This document shows positions 1-5,909 of a stretch of DNA of 5,923 nucleotides, piece by piece. The notes below the pieces were generated by a model, which did not search any database, was not told where the DNA came from, and saw nothing but the letters and a program-made list of their open reading frames with translations. How positions within the stretch are numbered: position 1 is the stretch's first letter; each line of letters begins with the position of its first letter. The position numbers and the translations under genes are program-made. The DNA is from an uncultured Clostridia bacterium. Its GTDB lineage: Bacteria > Bacillota > Clostridia > Oscillospirales > CAG-272. The DNA is taken from positions 1 to 5,923 of the forward strand of contig CANBDB010000096.1 in NCBI GenBank assembly GCA_947367285.1, given 5' to 3'.

Positions 1-41
1 TATGTAAATACCTTACGACAATTTAATCACCTAGAATATAG

Positions 42-67
42 AAAAAAGACCTCTTTTTTACAGAGGT
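42..67 (-). terminator. Rho-independent terminator of the operon
   Basis: On the minus strand a 6-bp stem ACCUCU (62-67) / AGAGGU (49-54) with a 7-nt loop GUAAAAA is followed by C and a run of six U (42-47). It lies 10 nt beyond the second in-frame prmA stop (78-80). The stem is short but the U tract is clear. It closes the transcription unit, so a downstream gene such as rsmE, often next in Firmicutes, is not co-transcribed through it. The plus strand lacks a strong T run, so it is probably one-directional. Confidence 0.82.
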
Positions 68-77
68 ATTTAAATAA

Positions 78-131
78 TTATTTATTTTTCATTACCGCAA
101 GAGCGCACCATCCGTTTTCATCAATTCTTTA
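78..131 (-). other. Disconnected in-frame C-terminal coding tail of prmA behind a premature stop
   Basis: Reading on from the prmA stop in the same frame gives TAA, then RIDENGWCALAVMKNK and a second TAA (78-80). PrmA proteins normally end in a short strand with a Trp followed by alternating hydrophobic residues and terminal Lys, and this tail fits that pattern. No frameshift is needed; one substitution (for example GAA, AAA or CAA to TAA) explains the break. The second stop lies 10 nt before the terminator stem, the expected place for the gene end. I infer that this was, or still is, the true 3' end of prmA. Nonsense mutation, sequencing error and readthrough cannot be told apart from this sequence alone. 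Confidence 0.8.
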
Positions 132-1037
132 AATAACTTTAAGTGCATAATCGTTGAGCTTCGAAATAACGTCATCAGCTCTCTCCTTGATAATTCCGGA
201 GCAAAGAAGCACGCAATCATCCTTCATAAATCTTCCGATATCGGGAGTCATTCTGATGATGATATCGGCAACGATATTCGCGCAAATAAGATCATATTTG
301 CCACCGTCAAGGTCAACGGACTTGAGAAGGTCGGAAACCTCGCAGGTGATATTCTCCTGACCGCTTTCCGCTATGTTTTCGTTAGCAACCTTAACCGCGA
401 TGGGGTCGATGTCGTACGCCTTACATTCCCCTGCACCAAGCTTGGAGGCAACAATCGCCAAAATGCCACTTCCGCAACCGACGTCGAGCATTCTAACGCC
501 CTCTTTTGTGTATTTTTCAAGCAATTCTATAACGAGTCGGGTGGTCTCGTGAGAGCCCGTGCCAAAAGCCATTCCGGGATCCATTTTAATAACCACTTCG
601 CCTTCTTTTGCTTCATACTCCTCCCACATGGGAACGATTACTGTTTTTTGACCAATGTGAAGGGTCGTATAATACTTTTTCCAAGAATTCGCCCAGTCCT
701 CTTCGTTGACACCAACTATTTCTATCTTGGGTTCAACACCGTCGGATTCAAGGCGCTCACGGATGAAAGAAATTGCCATATTGTAATTCTGATCCGCAGG
801 CAAGAAAAGAGAAACGGAGCCAATAGTTTTATCTGCATTGAGAATACTCTCGTCAATGAGGTCGCCGTAACAGGTTTTGAGGTCAATATCGGAATAATCC
901 TCAACCATAAGGTTGTTGTCAAGCACACTCATAACCGCTACCGCAGTATCGAGATGCTGGAGCTTAACCGTAACCTTTATTTGTGTCCAATCTTTAATTT
1001 CCGTAGTTTCACCGCAGATGTAATCGGGATCCATCAT
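129..1037 (-). CDS. prmA: Ribosomal protein L11 methyltransferase PrmA, apparently truncated at the C-terminus by an in-frame TAA
   Basis: PrmA is an S-adenosylmethionine-dependent class I methyltransferase that trimethylates ribosomal protein L11. The reading frame gives 302 residues. The N-terminal L11-recognition domain (about 17-110) begins at WTQIKVTVK. It is followed by the family block WKKYYTTLHIG (119-129), DPGMAFGTGSHETT (153-166), SAM motif I LDVGCGSGILAIVASKLGA (184-202), acidic motif II YDIDP (208-212) and the CANIVADII motif (252-260). Either ATG (1037 or 1034) fits the Shine-Dalgarno GAGAGGG (1045-1051), which abuts the dnaJ stop, 14 nt away. No closer start exists, so the protein carries about 16 residues before the usual family start. 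The frame stops at 129-131, but the same frame continues with a plausible native PrmA tail to a second TAA at 78-80 (319 residues if bridged). The shortened product lacks what should be the last core strand of the fold and may be inactive or unstable. Confidence 0.93.
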   Translation of the reverse strand: MMDPDYICGETTEIKDWTQIKVTVKLQHLDTAVAVMSVLDNNLMVEDYSDIDLKTCYGDLIDESILNADKTIGSVSLFLPADQNYNMAISFIRERLESDGVEPKIEIVGVNEEDWANSWKKYYTTLHIGQKTVIVPMWEEYEAKEGEVVIKMDPGMAFGTGSHETTRLVIELLEKYTKEGVRMLDVGCGSGILAIVASKLGAGECKAYDIDPIAVKVANENIAESGQENITCEVSDLLKSVDLDGGKYDLICANIVADIIIRMTPDIGRFMKDDCVLLCSGIIKERADDVISKLNDYALKVI

Positions 1038-1051
1038 AAAATTACCCTCTC

Positions 1052-2197
1052 TTATTTTTTGTCAAATATATTTTTAAAAAAGCTTGTTCTCTTCTTGTAG
1101 TTGTTCTCTCCGCAGGAGTCAGCAAATGCGCGCATATGTTCCTTTTGCTTTCCGGAAAGCCCCTTGGGAATTTCCACAACCGTTGTGAAAATCAAATCTC
1201 CCTTGCGATTGGGATAGTTGAGGTACTGAATTCCCTTTCCTCGCAACGTAAATTGAGTTCCGGGTTGAGTTCCCTCGGGAATATCGTATTTAACCTCTCC
1301 GTCAAGTGTTGGAACGTCGATTTCCGCGCCGAGAGTTGCCTCGGCAACGGTTACGGGAACGTCGCAATATACGTTGTAGCCCTCGCGACGGAAAATCTTA
1401 TGTGGCTTGATGCTTACCTGAATGATAAGGTCGCCTGCAGGGCCACCGTTTCTACCCTCCGAGCCCTGACCGCGAAGAGCAATTCTCTCGCCGTCATTAA
1501 TACCTGCAGGAATGTCCACCGCGAGCTTTTTAGTGATGCGAACATAGCCCGTTCCGCGACAGTTCGAGCAGGGATTTTTGATAATCTTACCCGTTCCGCG
1601 ACAAGCGTCACAAGTAACTGTCGTTTGGAACTGCATACCGCCCATTCTTTGCATCACGCGCTTTTGTCCCGTTCCGCGACAAGAGGAGCAGGTCTCCGCT
1701 TGTGTGCCCTTCTCCGCGCCAGAGCCGTGACACTCATCACATTTTTGAATTCGATTGTATGATATGTCCTTTTTTACGCCAAAAGCCGCCTCTTCAAAGG
1801 TAAGTGTTACGCGAATACCGATATCCTCACCGCGCTGGGGAGCATTTCTTCTGTTAGAAGAACCGCCGCCAAAATCACCAAATCCTCCACCGAAAAAGCT
1901 GCTGAAAATATCGCCAAAACCACCAAAGTCGCCAAAATCACCGTAGCCGCCGTAGCCACCCGCGCCCTGATCAAAAGCCGCATGACCAAATTGGTCATAT
2001 TTCGCCTTCTTGTCGGGGTCGGAGAGAACGCTATATGCTTCGTTGACCTCTTTGAACTTTTGCTCCGCCTCGGCATTGCCGGGATTCATATCGGGGTGAT
2101 ATTTCTTGGCTAAATTTCTATATGCCTTTTTAATCGAGCCCTCGTCCGCGCCCTTATCGACTCCGAGGACCTCGTAATAATCTCTTTTGTCTGCCAT
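1052..2197 (-). CDS. dnaJ: Co-chaperone DnaJ (type I Hsp40)
   Basis: DnaJ stimulates the DnaK ATPase and hands unfolded substrates to it. The product has 381 residues with full type I architecture. The J domain (about 5-70) carries the essential HPD motif at 34-36. A Gly/Phe-rich linker spans about 71-111. The zinc-binding domain has four CxxCxGxG repeats: CDECHGSG (Cys153/156), CSSCRGTG (170/173), CDACRGTG (196/199) and CSNCRGTG (210/213). Two C-terminal beta-barrel domains then carry the substrate-binding region (about 222-345). All eight zinc cysteines are present. The tail is basic (KKRTSFFKNIFDKK). The ATG at 2197 is fixed by the J-domain start. The upstream Shine-Dalgarno is weak (AGAGAGA, 2203-2209, no GGAGG), and a stem-loop lies between dnaK and this gene, so lower output than dnaK is plausible by inference. 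The prmA start lies 14 nt beyond its stop. Confidence 0.98.
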   Translation of the reverse strand: MADKRDYYEVLGVDKGADEGSIKKAYRNLAKKYHPDMNPGNAEAEQKFKEVNEAYSVLSDPDKKAKYDQFGHAAFDQGAGGYGGYGDFGDFGGFGDIFSSFFGGGFGDFGGGSSNRRNAPQRGEDIGIRVTLTFEEAAFGVKKDISYNRIQKCDECHGSGAEKGTQAETCSSCRGTGQKRVMQRMGGMQFQTTVTCDACRGTGKIIKNPCSNCRGTGYVRITKKLAVDIPAGINDGERIALRGQGSEGRNGGPAGDLIIQVSIKPHKIFRREGYNVYCDVPVTVAEATLGAEIDVPTLDGEVKYDIPEGTQPGTQFTLRGKGIQYLNYPNRKGDLIFTTVVEIPKGLSGKQKEHMRAFADSCGENNYKKRTSFFKNIFDKK

Positions 2198-2202
2198 TTT
2201 AA

Positions 2203-2209
2203 TCTCTCT
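2203..2209 (-). promoter_or_regulatory. Weak ribosome binding site of dnaJ
   Basis: AGAGAGA lies 5 nt before the dnaJ ATG. It lacks GGAGG or GAGG, unlike the sites in front of hrcA, grpE, dnaK and prmA. The start itself is certain from the J-domain N-terminus, so weak initiation is a property of this gene and would favour DnaK over DnaJ. Confidence 0.55.
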
Positions 2210-2224
2210 TTAATAAACGGACAT

Positions 2225-2252
2225 AGGAAAGGACGAAAATCCGCCCTTTCCC
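2225..2252 (-). other. Intergenic RNA stem-loop between dnaK and dnaJ
   Basis: The minus-strand RNA can fold GGAAAGG (2245-2251) against CCUUUCC (2226-2232), extended inward by a G-U wobble and two C-G/G-C pairs to a 10-bp stem with loop GAUUUU (2236-2241). A further G-U pair is possible at the base (2252/2225). It starts about 18 nt after the dnaK stop. No U-run follows (the next bases are UAUGUCCGUUUAUU), so it is a poor intrinsic terminator. A role in mRNA processing or in stabilising the upstream hrcA-grpE-dnaK part of the message is an inference. Confidence 0.6.
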
Positions 2253-2269
2253 TGCCTTAAATTAGTGAA

Positions 2270-4105
2270 TTACTGATTTGTTTTATCCTCAAAGCCTGCA
2301 TCGTAATAAGTTCCGTTGTCAGCGCCGCCCTGTGCACCGCCAAAGTCAGCACCGGGATTACCCTCTGCCGCACCGCTCTGCTTATAGAGCTTCTCGGAAA
2401 CTGCATAGAATGCCTGCTGAAGAGCTTCAGTGTCTCTCTTGATAGCCTCAGTATCGTTTGTCTTAACTGTTTCCTTAAGCTTTTCGATACCCGCCTTAAC
2501 GTCAGCAAGATCGCTCTCGGGGAGCTTATCACCGATCTCAGTGAGTGTCTTTTCGCTCTGGAAGATGAGTGTGTCAGCGTGGTTCTTCACGTCAACAGCT
2601 TCCTTTTGCTTCTTATCCTCTTCAGCGAATCTCTCCGCATCGCGAACTGCTCTATCAATATCTTCCTGGCTCATATTTGTGGAAGATGTGATTGTGATAT
2701 GTGTTTCCTTGCCTGTTCCCTTGTCGCAAGCAGTTACGTTTACGATACCGTTTGCGTCGATATCGAAGGTAACCTCGATCTGAGGAACTCCACGGGGAGC
2801 AGCAGGAATACCGTCAAGGTGGAATCTACCGAGTGTTGTATTGCCGGAAGCCATTTCGCGCTCACCCTGAAGAACGTGAATCTCAACGGATGTCTGTCCG
2901 TCAGCTGCTGTGGAGTAGATTTGGCTCTTCTTTACGGGAATTGTAGTGTTTCTGTCAATAATTCTATTGAATACACCACCGAGTGTCTCGATACCGAGAG
3001 AAAGAGGCGTTACGTCAAGAAGGAGAAGATCCTTAACCTCGCCGCCAAGAACACCTGCCTGAATAGCAGCACCTAGTGCTACGCACTCGTCGGGGTTAAT
3101 ACCCTTGAAGGGCTCTTTTCCAATAAGCTTCTTAACTGCTTCCTGAACTGCGGGGATTCTTGTAGAACCACCAACAAGGAGAACCTTGTCAATTTGGTTT
3201 ACGGAAAGACCTGCATCAGCAAGTGCCTTCTTTGTGGGGACGATTGTTCTATCTACAAGGTCGCTTGTAATTCTATCGAATTCAGCTCTTGTAAGAGTTG
3301 CATCAAAGTGAAGAGGGCCTGCAGCAGTTGCTGTGATGAAAGGAAGATTGATATTTGTGCTTGTCATACCGGAAAGCTCGATCTTTGCCTTTTCAGCCGC
3401 CTCCTTAAGACGCTGCATTACCATCTTGTCGTTTCTGAGGTCAACACCGTTTTCAGCCTGGAACTTTCTTACCATCCAGTCGATAAGGCGAGCATCAAAG
3501 TCATCACCACCGAGCATTGTGTCTCCGTTTGTTGCAAGAACCTCGAAAACACCGTCGGAAATTTCAAGAAGAGATACGTCGAATGTACCGCCACCAAGGT
3601 CGAATACCATTACCTTTTGGTCTTTTTCCTTGTCGATACCGTATGCAAGAGCCGCTGCTGTGGGCTCGTTGATGATTCTCTTAACCTCAAGACCTGCAAT
3701 CTTACCTGCGTCCTTAGTTGCCTGACGTTGTGCGTCGGAGAAGTATGCAGGAACTGTGATAACCGCCTCTGTTACGGGCGCGCCAAGGTATGCCTCGGCA
3801 TCCGCCTTGAGCTTTTGAAGAGTCATAGCGGAGATTTCCTGAGGAGTGTATTCCTTGCCGTCAATATTTACCTTATAATCGCTACCCATATGGCGTTTAA
3901 TACTCATAACTGTCTTGTCGGGGTTGGTGATTGCCTGACGCTTTGCCACCTGACCAACAATTCTCTCACCTGTTTTTGTAAATGCTACAACGGAAGGTGT
4001 GGTTCTTGCTCCCTCGGGATTGGGGATAACAACGGGCTCGCCGCCCTCAAATACTGCCACACAAGAGTTCGTTGTACCTAAGTCAATACCAATAATTTTT
4101 CCCAT
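2270..4105 (-). CDS. dnaK: Molecular chaperone DnaK (Hsp70)
   Basis: DnaK is the cytoplasmic Hsp70 ATPase that binds exposed hydrophobic segments of client proteins in a cycle with DnaJ and GrpE. The product has 611 residues, complete. The nucleotide-binding domain (about 1-357) shows the phosphate-1 motif IGIDLGTTNSC (5-15), catalytic Lys70, VTEAVITVPAYF (111-122), IINEPTAAALAYG (144-156), phosphate-2 DLGGGTFDVS (169-178, with Thr174 matching the E. coli Thr199 autophosphorylation site) and the adenosine motif LLVGGSTRIP (309-318). The interdomain linker is DLLLLDVTP (359-367). The beta substrate-binding domain runs to about 475, followed by the helical lid and a Gly-rich tail (577-597). Between Lys70 and residue 92 it lacks the roughly 24-residue insert of Gram-negative DnaK, which supports a monoderm host. 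The ATG at 4105 has GGAGG (4116-4120) at 10 nt. It is transcribed from the hrcA promoter; no convincing promoter of its own is visible. Confidence 0.99.
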   Translation of the reverse strand: MGKIIGIDLGTTNSCVAVFEGGEPVVIPNPEGARTTPSVVAFTKTGERIVGQVAKRQAITNPDKTVMSIKRHMGSDYKVNIDGKEYTPQEISAMTLQKLKADAEAYLGAPVTEAVITVPAYFSDAQRQATKDAGKIAGLEVKRIINEPTAAALAYGIDKEKDQKVMVFDLGGGTFDVSLLEISDGVFEVLATNGDTMLGGDDFDARLIDWMVRKFQAENGVDLRNDKMVMQRLKEAAEKAKIELSGMTSTNINLPFITATAAGPLHFDATLTRAEFDRITSDLVDRTIVPTKKALADAGLSVNQIDKVLLVGGSTRIPAVQEAVKKLIGKEPFKGINPDECVALGAAIQAGVLGGEVKDLLLLDVTPLSLGIETLGGVFNRIIDRNTTIPVKKSQIYSTAADGQTSVEIHVLQGEREMASGNTTLGRFHLDGIPAAPRGVPQIEVTFDIDANGIVNVTACDKGTGKETHITITSSTNMSQEDIDRAVRDAERFAEEDKKQKEAVDVKNHADTLIFQSEKTLTEIGDKLPESDLADVKAGIEKLKETVKTNDTEAIKRDTEALQQAFYAVSEKLYKQSGAAEGNPGADFGGAQGGADNGTYYDAGFEDKTNQ

Positions 4106-4149
4106 AATAATTTTTCCTCCATTAATATAATAAATAAATTTTAACTAAA

Positions 4150-4701
4150 TTAGTTCGCAACCTTAACCATTGCGTATCTTATGACCTTATCGCCACAAAT
4201 ATAACCCTTTTGGAGAACCTCCACAACCTCGCTCTCGCCAAAGCTTTCGTCATCTACGTGCATAACCGCGTAGTGAACGCTCGGGTCAAAGGTTTTTCCA
4301 AGAGCTTCAATTTCCTTAACGTCCATCTTTGCAAAATTTTCGTTAAAGCTCTTGAGAATGAGATTCATTCCTTCAAGAATTTTGTCCGCCTCGGTAAAGG
4401 CGCATGCTCTCTCCATATTATCGAGAATGGGGAGAATGTTTTTTACAGTGTCACTTTTTGCATCAAAGTAGGTCGCTTCCTTTTCCTTCGCACTTCTGCG
4501 GCGGAAATTGTCATATTCAGCATAAAGACGAAGATACTTGTCATTAAGCTCGGCTATTTCCTTCTCTTTTGCAAGAACGGTTTCTTTGAGTTCGGCTATT
4601 TCCACGTCGCTCTTTTTAGACTTTTTCTTATCTTTTTTATTGCTTTCTTCCGTTGTCACGGTTTCTTCAACTGTTTCGGGATTTTTAATCTCTTCCTGCA
4701 C
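4150..4701 (-). CDS. grpE: Nucleotide exchange factor GrpE (GTG start)
   Basis: GrpE is the dimeric co-chaperone that opens the DnaK nucleotide-binding cleft and releases ADP. The product has 183 residues, a normal Firmicute length. Residues 1-31 are acidic then lysine-rich and probably disordered. Residues about 32-75 form the long coiled-coil dimerisation helix, ending in the conserved LRLYAEYDNFRRRSAKEKE (57-75). The four-helix region follows (about 80-135), then the C-terminal beta wing with the GrpE signature from FDPSVHYAV (138-146) to EVLQKGYICGDKVIRYAMVKV (161-181). The start is a GTG at 4701. It is supported by GGAGG (4710-4714) at 8 nt spacing, whereas no ATG is suitably placed. The gene overlaps the hrcA 3' end by 17 nt, so translational coupling is likely. 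It ends at a TAA 44 nt before dnaK. Recognition is certain; the GTG start is well supported. Confidence 0.98.
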   Translation of the reverse strand: MQEEIKNPETVEETVTTEESNKKDKKKSKKSDVEIAELKETVLAKEKEIAELNDKYLRLYAEYDNFRRRSAKEKEATYFDAKSDTVKNILPILDNMERACAFTEADKILEGMNLILKSFNENFAKMDVKEIEALGKTFDPSVHYAVMHVDDESFGESEVVEVLQKGYICGDKVIRYAMVKVAN

Positions 4702-5770
4702 TTGCTTCTCCTCCGTTTTCTGTTAATAATCTCTTATCTTCAATAAGGTCGACAATGTTTTCACTAAGCTCATTGAGCGTAGCAAGCACTCGCGCGTAGT
4801 CCATTCTGCGAGGCCCCACAACGCCGATAGCACCAATGGTCTTGCCGTCCTTTTTAATTTGCTTAAATACAATCGCTGAATCCTTCATTACGTTAACACT
4901 GTTCTCCGAGCCGATAAGCACGTTGATATCCTTATCGTTTCCGCCGGATACAAGATCAAGGATCTCATTCTTCTCTTCAAACGTATTTATAATCTCACCG
5001 AATTTATTCACGTCGGAATACTCGGGATACTGCAAAAGATGATTGAGTCCGCTATAGTGAAGCTCACCGCCATCAAGCTCGCTCATTGTTTCATAGATTG
5101 CCTTGATGGTAGCATTTACGAGCATTGGATCGGCTCCCATAGCTCTCTCGAGGTTAATAACCGACGTTAGAGTGATCTCATCTGCACAAAGTCCTGTGAG
5201 ATAGGTATTTAGAGCCGTGCTGAGTCTTGGCAAGGAAAATTCGTCAATATCAAATCCAAGCTTTACCTTTTTGGTCTTGATAGCACCGGTTGAAAGTATC
5301 ATTACGATAGCAAATTGACGAGAATCAATGCCAACTATCTCATACTTTAAAACTTTAACGAGGGATTGCTTGGGCTTTATCGCAATTCCCGTGTATTTTG
5401 TGATATTTGAAGCCACCTTTGATGCAACCTCAAGAATCTTGTCAAGCTCGCTCATCTTGACCTTGAGCAAGGAATTGATCTCGTCGATCTCCTTGTTGGT
5501 CATCGCGTAGTGCTGAAGCAGTGAATCTACGTAAAAACGGTAACCAAGCTCGCTTGGTACTCTGCCCGCGGATGTGTGGGGTTGTTCAAGATATCCCATT
5601 TCCTCAAGCTCCGCCATCTCGTTTCGGATTGTAGCCGAGCTGCAGGAGAGCAAATTGCTCTGCACGAGGTATTTGGAGCCGACGGGCTCACCCGCGGCAA
5701 TGTGCGCTTCAACTACCGCTTTGAGTATTTGTTTTTTTCTCTGACTAAGCTCTCTGTCAAATGCGCTCAT
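4685..5770 (-). CDS. hrcA: Heat-inducible transcription repressor HrcA
   Basis: HrcA is the cytoplasmic DNA-binding repressor of class I heat-shock genes. It binds CIRCE operators, and in the family its folding depends on a chaperone (GroEL in Bacillus), which links repression to stress. The 361-residue product is close to the usual 340-350. Residues about 1-80 form the winged-helix domain, with the family signatures GEPVGSKYL (28-35 region), SSATIRNEMAELEEMGYL (44-61) and the wing HTSAGRVPSELGYRFYVD (65-82). The central and C-terminal dimerisation region ends with the conserved block IGVVGPRRMDYARVLATL (315-332). The ATG at 5770 is preceded by AGAGG (5780-5784) at 9 nt spacing. It is the first gene of the operon and lies directly behind a CIRCE element, so it is autoregulated. 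Its last codons carry the grpE ribosome binding site, and the two genes overlap by 17 nt. Identity is certain from the motifs and the context. Confidence 0.98.
   Translation of the reverse strand: MSAFDRELSQRKKQILKAVVEAHIAAGEPVGSKYLVQSNLLSCSSATIRNEMAELEEMGYLEQPHTSAGRVPSELGYRFYVDSLLQHYAMTNKEIDEINSLLKVKMSELDKILEVASKVASNITKYTGIAIKPKQSLVKVLKYEIVGIDSRQFAIVMILSTGAIKTKKVKLGFDIDEFSLPRLSTALNTYLTGLCADEITLTSVINLERAMGADPMLVNATIKAIYETMSELDGGELHYSGLNHLLQYPEYSDVNKFGEIINTFEEKNEILDLVSGGNDKDINVLIGSENSVNVMKDSAIVFKQIKKDGKTIGAIGVVGPRRMDYARVLATLNELSENIVDLIEDKRLLTENGGEASAGRD
4710..4714 (-). promoter_or_regulatory. Ribosome binding site that fixes the grpE GTG start
   Basis: GGAGG on the minus strand lies 8 nt before the GTG at 4701 and within the hrcA coding sequence, where it forms part of the codons for Gly-Gly-Glu near the hrcA C-terminus. 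Because ribosomes finishing hrcA pass through this site 17 nt into the overlap, coupled translation of grpE is likely. Confidence 0.85.
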
Positions 5771-5795
5771 TTTCGTTTTCCTCTTTCTCGTTTTT

Positions 5796-5822
5796 TTAGC
5801 ACTCGTTTTATCTGAGTGCCAA
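5796..5822 (-). promoter_or_regulatory. CIRCE operator (HrcA binding site)
   Basis: The element is an inverted repeat with 9-nt arms and a 9-nt spacer. On the minus strand it reads TTGGCACTC (5814-5822), spacer AGATAAAAC, then GAGTGCTAA (5796-5804). It matches the consensus TTAGCACTC-N9-GAGTGCTAA at 17 of 18 arm positions, with one change (TTG for TTA) in the promoter-proximal arm. It lies just downstream of the predicted start site, so bound HrcA should block initiation or early elongation. The same sequence could form a hairpin at the mRNA 5' end. It controls the operon's own repressor gene, giving autoregulation. Confidence 0.97.
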
Positions 5823-5832
5823 TTACAGTATT

Positions 5833-5861
5833 AATTTACCACCTTTTTTCCCTCTTGTCAA
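5833..5861 (-). promoter_or_regulatory. Sigma-A type promoter of the hrcA operon with extended -10
   Basis: On the minus strand a consensus -35 TTGACA (5856-5861) is followed after exactly 17 nt by a -10 TAAATT (5833-5838, 4 of 6 to consensus). The -10 is preceded by TG at the extended -10 position (TGGTAAATT). A start at about 5826 (a G) would give a 56-nt leader and place CIRCE at about +5 to +31. The -35 sits inside a perfect palindrome, and the upstream region is AT-rich with A/T tracts that could act as an UP element. A vegetative promoter plus CIRCE is the standard arrangement for class I heat-shock operons. The start site is inferred from spacing only. Confidence 0.88.
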
Positions 5862-5864
5862 GAG
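5852..5864. repeat. 13-nt perfect palindrome covering the -35 element
   Basis: The minus-strand sequence CTCTTGACAAGAG has two perfect 6-nt arms around one central base and contains the entire -35 hexamer. It could be a binding site for a second regulator, or chance arising from an A/T-rich, G/A-biased strand. It does not match the CIRCE arms or the CtsR consensus. Confidence 0.4.
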
Positions 5865-5867
5865 TTT

Positions 5868-5886
5868 TTGAAAAAATATTTCTCAA
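5868..5886. repeat. AT-rich dyad immediately upstream of the -35
   Basis: The minus-strand sequence TTGAGAAATATTTTTTCAA is a 19-nt dyad with 8-nt arms around a 3-nt centre and one non-complementary pair (G opposite T). It begins 6 nt upstream of the -35 and contains A and T tracts, so it may act as an UP element or bend, or be a protein binding site. AT-rich sequence makes such dyads fairly frequent by chance. Confidence 0.35.
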
Positions 5887-5900
5887 TTTTTCTTGATTTT

Positions 5901-5909
5901 TTAGCACTC
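5901..5909. promoter_or_regulatory. Orphan CIRCE half-site upstream of the promoter
   Basis: The plus strand carries a perfect CIRCE left arm, TTAGCACTC, at 5901-5909. With the preceding T run it forms a 13-nt exact repeat (TTTTTTAGCACTC) of the arm in the full operator (5792-5804), 105 bp away. The matching right arm is not at the canonical 9-nt spacing: the visible bases 5919-5923 are AAAAC where GAGTG is expected. It is therefore a half-site or a decayed second operator. Any function is inference, and the window ends too soon to see the rest of its surroundings. Confidence 0.5.

Noticed and set aside
129..131. TAA read as a sense codon (alternative genetic code)
   Set aside because: hrcA, grpE, dnaK and dnaJ all terminate at TAA at the length expected for their families, so TAA is a stop in this organism.
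1860..1990. Simple repeats rich in GCC/ACC on the plus strand within dnaJ
   Set aside because: They encode the ordinary Gly/Phe-rich linker of DnaJ and need no separate explanation.
2225..2252. Intrinsic terminator after dnaK
   Set aside because: The stem is good but no U-run follows, and dnaJ continues on the same strand. It is kept only as a stem-loop of unknown role.
3194..4081. Long plus-strand open frame (295 codons) opposite dnaK, and shorter ones opposite dnaJ, prmA, grpE and hrcA
   Set aside because: They lie fully antisense to genes with complete, conserved protein motifs, show no recognisable domains and have Cys/Ser-rich or low-complexity composition. Long antisense frames opposite dnaK are a known by-product of its codon usage.
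4106..4155. Possible internal promoter and a palindrome (AACTAAATTAGTT, 4143-4155) between grpE and dnaK
   Set aside because: The only -35-like hexamer (TTGCGA) has no good -10 at 16-18 nt. The palindrome spans the grpE stop, has a one-base centre in AT-rich sequence and leaves at most a 4-bp hairpin. No CIRCE is present.
5840..5900. CtsR operator upstream of hrcA
   Set aside because: No direct heptad repeat of the GGTCAAA type is present on either strand; the TGTCAAGAG stretch fits the -35 palindrome instead.
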